53,754 nucleotides of DNA, from the IMG/VR virus record IMGVR_UViG_3300010885_066608, positions 1 through 53,754 of that record; one strand, 5' to 3'. Source of the DNA: a virus. The notes beneath the pieces are model-generated. The model was not told the DNA's origin, did not search any database, and was given only the letters and a program-made list of their open reading frames with translations. The translations under genes were made by a program, and so were the position numbers. Positions 51,271 through 53,754 of this stretch are shown piece after piece (positions within the stretch are counted from its first letter, which is position 1; the number at the start of each line of letters is the position of its first letter).

Positions 51271-52271
51271 TGTCCGCAGTTGTGATCGCATACTACAAGT
51301 CTACCTTGTTGGTAAGTCTCAATATTCCAGGCCGATTGTATTAAAGAAAACCATTCGATGCATTCTTCTAATGGGTATTGTAATGCATTATTTTTTGATA
51401 TCAATGGTTGTAATTGACTGTTGATTGCCTGGTGATATGTTCCTGAACCATAAGTTGATGGCGCAAATCCGGTCCAGCAACAGGGACTAACTTCTCCATA
51501 TGCCGATATGTAGATACTGGATCGTTTCACTGCCCAGCACGAAACATGTTTTTTTGTAGAGTCGGCGTCGACCACGTCTTCTATCTGTATTGTGTCGGTT
51601 TTTTTCTTGTCAAACAAGATTTTAAAGTCTGTTGACCCGTCAACAGACCCAAGATTGTGCGTGTGTTCGCCGCAATGATTAAACACTGGACCGGTGCTAC
51701 GTCCTTCGTTGGTCAATTCAAAATTAGCAAACCCCAATGTCTGACTCAATTTGCGACATTGTTCAATTTGATGCTGATTATGTTTAAATTCAATCATCTT
51801 CCAGATTGCTTTGCCACCGGCCTCAATAAAAGTTTTTGCATTTTTTATTACTGTATCCCATATTGTATTTTGTCTATATAGATGATGCGTATCCGCTAAT
51901 CCATCAAGACAAAAGTATATATGAACTTTCAAATCGGCAAGTCCTTTCCAAAAACTTTTATCTCTAGCAGATCCATTTGTATAAATGCTGATGTGTAAAT
52001 TAGGATTTTGTTGTTTGAAATACTCAATGATCTGTAACCCTTCGGGATTCATGACAATATCTCCAAAATTTCCACAGACGCGAATCCCCTTCAATTGTTG
52101 TAAAAAATCAGTGGTGAAGATTTTTTTTGAATTTTCTAATGTAAAATGTGTTTCTGGATACCCATTATTATATTCATATCCAAAGAAATTTCGTGGGCAT
52201 AATGGACATGCGGCGTTACAAAAAGTGCTAAGTTCAAGATGAACGTCACGTATATCTTTATAGTTGATCAT
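51267..52271 (-). CDS. Radical-SAM/SPASM domain enzyme
   Basis: 334 residues from the ATG at 52271, whose ATGA overlaps the stop of the aminotransferase gene. Radical-SAM motif CNAACPLC (C18, C22, C25) is at the very start, and YGEVSPCCW near 257 belongs to a C-terminal SPASM-like domain with further Cys (CWAVK, CIEW, CDHNC) that could bind auxiliary clusters. This is a different class from the six N-twitch enzymes here: its extra cysteines follow the barrel rather than precede it. Related enzymes modify peptides or small molecules. The gene is AT-richer than the neighbours. It is co-transcribed with the aminotransferase gene, so a link to aminosugar chemistry is possible. Confidence 0.82.
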   Translation of the reverse strand: MINYKDIRDVHLELSTFCNAACPLCPRNFFGYEYNNGYPETHFTLENSKKIFTTDFLQQLKGIRVCGNFGDIVMNPEGLQIIEYFKQQNPNLHISIYTNGSARDKSFWKGLADLKVHIYFCLDGLADTHHLYRQNTIWDTVIKNAKTFIEAGGKAIWKMIEFKHNQHQIEQCRKLSQTLGFANFELTNEGRSTGPVFNHCGEHTHNLGSVDGSTDFKILFDKKKTDTIQIEDVVDADSTKKHVSCWAVKRSSIYISAYGEVSPCCWTGFAPSTYGSGTYHQAINSQLQPLISKNNALQYPLEECIEWFSLIQSAWNIETYQQGRLVVCDHNCGH

Positions 52272-53365
52272 GCAACACAATCCAGTAACGAATCAATAAC
52301 ATACTCAACTTCCAAGTCTGTTAGTTCAGGATAGATAGGCAAGCTCAGGCATCTACGTGCTAGACTGCTGCCAGCACTCAACAGGTCTGGACCCTGGTAG
52401 TGTTGATATGCTGGCAACTCATGCATGGGAGTTGGGTAGTGTACTCGGGTCTCAACACCACGCAAGGCAAGATTGCGTTGTACAATGTCTCGATTGTCCA
52501 CATGGATCACAAACTTGTGAAAACAATGTGTATCAAAGTTACTGTCATCAATCAAACAAGTGATCCAAGGCTTGTGCTTCAACATCTCCATCCAGTGTTG
52601 AGCAATGGTCCGCCTACGCTGTTGCCACTGGTCAATGTAGCGAGTTTTTACCAACATCTGCGCCGAATCTATTTCACTCATTCTGCTGTTGGTACCTGTT
52701 TCGGCATGTCGACTATGCTTGCCATTGCTGACCCAGTTTCTAGCAAATTCCATCAGCTCACGATTGGCAGTGATCACGGCACCACCATTACCGTAGTTGG
52801 CTAGATTCTTTGTGGGATCAAAACTGATAGCACAGTCGCCCACACGTTTACAGTCATTGCTGAGCCAGTGCTGTGCTCCATCCTCTATGATAGGCAAAGT
52901 CAATGTCCAAAGGCTTTGGTGTATGCTGTGCAATGCCTGACCGTATAGACCAACCCCACATATGGCCTGAATGTTTGCTCCGTGTTCCAGTTGATCTTCA
53001 CGATCAATATCCATTAGACCATATCGATCAGTATCTATAATGCGTATGTTCCAGCCTGTGCGCACAAATGCGTTCAGTGTGGCCGGATAAGTCAGTGTAG
53101 GCACCGCCACAGTGGGAGTATCGGGTCGACCTGCTTGCAACATATACCACTCAGCAATGATTTCCAGTGCTTGCGTACCTGAATGACAGGTCACAGCATA
53201 AGGTACATGATTGCGACGAGCCAGCCAGTCTTCAAACTCGTAGGTGTAGTTGCCACTCATGAGAACACCTGAACGCAACACTGTGTCTGTTGCCTCCAAG
53301 ATCTCAGTACGGAGATTGTTATACTGTCGTCGGATTCCGGTAAAGGGAATTTGTAAGATACTCAT
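52268..53365 (-). CDS. DegT/DnrJ/EryC1/StrS-family aminotransferase
   Basis: 365 residues, PLP-dependent. The start IPFTGIRRQYNNL and SGVLMSGNYTYEFE matches the N-terminus of sugar aminotransferases. The internal VPTLTYPATLNAF, IIEDGAQHWL and SFDPTKNLANYGNGGAVI (K186 as the PLP lysine) are typical of the family, as is the C-terminal GVETRVHYPTPMHELPAYQH. These enzymes transfer an amino group to a keto-sugar nucleotide. The usual motif around the lysine is SFxxxKxxxxGEGG; here GNGG is present. The gene overlaps the epimerase-like gene upstream by 47 bp, so the two are translated from one message. Confidence 0.9.
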   Translation of the reverse strand: MSILQIPFTGIRRQYNNLRTEILEATDTVLRSGVLMSGNYTYEFEDWLARRNHVPYAVTCHSGTQALEIIAEWYMLQAGRPDTPTVAVPTLTYPATLNAFVRTGWNIRIIDTDRYGLMDIDREDQLEHGANIQAICGVGLYGQALHSIHQSLWTLTLPIIEDGAQHWLSNDCKRVGDCAISFDPTKNLANYGNGGAVITANRELMEFARNWVSNGKHSRHAETGTNSRMSEIDSAQMLVKTRYIDQWQQRRRTIAQHWMEMLKHKPWITCLIDDSNFDTHCFHKFVIHVDNRDIVQRNLALRGVETRVHYPTPMHELPAYQHYQGPDLLSAGSSLARRCLSLPIYPELTDLEVEYVIDSLLDCVA

Positions 53366-53754
53366 AATACTTTTGGAATCCTTGTTCTATGTCCACTCGG
53401 GGATCAAAACTCAAAATGGTTCTAGCCCTGTCAATGTTTAATGCACCGCGACTGGGGAAGTCTGCATCTCGGTCCTGCACCTCAACGGTGCCCTGGCCCA
53501 CAATCTTCACAATCATTTCTGCGGCTTCCAGCAGGCTTACTGAATGGCTCTTGGTAATATTGAATGTCATGTTACGGCACATGATGCGTGTTGCGGCAGC
53601 AACAATGCCATCAGCCACATCATCCACATAGGTAAAGTCTAAGGTTTCGTTTGCTCCATTAACTCGGAGCACTCCGCCGCGCATTGCTGTGAGCATGAAT
53701 TTGGCAACAACTCGGTCTTCAACATCAAGTGGCCCATAAACAGCACTGGGACGA
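53319..53754 (-). CDS. NAD-dependent sugar epimerase/dehydratase (extended SDR), 5' end outside window
   Basis: The frame is open to the window edge; an internal ATG at 53696 is not the true start, because the residues before it read SAVYGPLDVEDRVVAKF, the family sequence after the catalytic region. The rest has TLDFTYVDDVADGIVAAATR, typical of the NAD-dependent nucleotide-sugar epimerases (GalE/RmlB type), and the C-terminal RARTILSFDPRVDIEQGFQK. The N-terminal NAD-binding motif and catalytic YxxxK are outside the window. It would supply the keto or epimerised sugar nucleotide used by the aminotransferase that follows, which it overlaps by 47 bp. Confidence 0.88.
   Translation of the reverse strand, partial: RPSAVYGPLDVEDRVVAKFMLTAMRGGVLRVNGANETLDFTYVDDVADGIVAAATRIMCRNMTFNITKSHSVSLLEAAEMIVKIVGQGTVEVQDRDADFPSRGALNIDRARTILSFDPRVDIEQGFQKYYEYLTNSLYRNPTTV

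Noticed and set aside
1-53754. tRNA genes, CRISPR arrays, insertion sequences or integrase genes
   Set aside because: I looked for tRNA-like cloverleaf ends, regularly spaced short repeats, transposase motifs and att-like repeats and saw none; gaps between genes are too short for most of these.

Overview
The window looks like part of the genome of a T4-like tailed phage (contractile-tail myovirus) of the kind found in aquatic bacteria. The reasons are a gp55-type late sigma factor next to a gp47-type nuclease, a run of T4-type baseplate genes (gp53, gp5, gp25, gp6 homologues), T4-style late promoters (TATAAATA and CATAAATA), almost no non-coding DNA, and many 4-bp ATGA stop/start overlaps. 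The baseplate proteins read like those of cyanophage and pelagiphage relatives, but no photosynthesis or other host-diagnostic gene is present, so I do not name a host. No tRNA, CRISPR array, insertion sequence or integrase is visible, and no stretch longer than about 100 bases lacks a gene.

Region 1 (1-1239, minus strand) holds the 5' part of the gp47-like recombination nuclease and the complete gp55-like late sigma gene, which has its own strong sigma-70-type promoter. Region 2 (1332-29594, plus strand) is the late structural block: a small cupin-like protein, a tail or baseplate structural protein with internal repeats, gp53, a large hub-like protein, a gp5/VgrG-like spike without lysozyme, an unassigned tail protein, gp25, gp6, a 4347-residue giant structural protein, a 48-residue micro-gene, and three fibre or appendage proteins. 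The block ends in a GC-rich hairpin at 29627-29646. The giant protein carries seven FG-GAP-like repeats suggesting an integrin-type beta-propeller, a degenerate cupredoxin-like module, chitin-binding-like segments and repeated beta-sandwich modules.

Region 3 (29679-34664, plus) begins the accessory block. It has a small conserved phage protein, two related DxD-type glycosyltransferases, a small unknown, another transferase-like protein, a gene interrupted by one in-frame amber codon, and a transferase-like gene in AT-richer DNA. Region 4 (34661-45984, plus) is the most unusual part. Five radical-SAM proteins with an N-terminal twitch-like cysteine region are interleaved with two SGNH-hydrolase-like genes, followed by a protein of unknown family, a 33-residue peptide, a carbamoyltransferase and a methyltransferase, nearly all translationally coupled. 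Region 5 (45993-53754, mostly minus) adds a sixth N-twitch radical-SAM enzyme, an amidinotransferase, two transferase-like proteins starting divergently on the same CATG, a radical-SAM/SPASM enzyme, a DegT/StrS aminotransferase and a truncated nucleotide-sugar epimerase.

Regions 3-5 together encode sugar-nucleotide remodelling (epimerase, aminotransferase), sugar transfer (several GT-like proteins) and decoration (carbamoyl, amidino and methyl transfer, SGNH hydrolases), plus seven radical-SAM enzymes. My inference is that the phage builds or edits a complex amino-sugar glycan or a small natural product. The alternative is that the radical-SAM enzymes modify a peptide, for which the coupled 33-residue product is the only small candidate seen. 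This radical-SAM/glycan-tailoring island is the best candidate for an undescribed system here.
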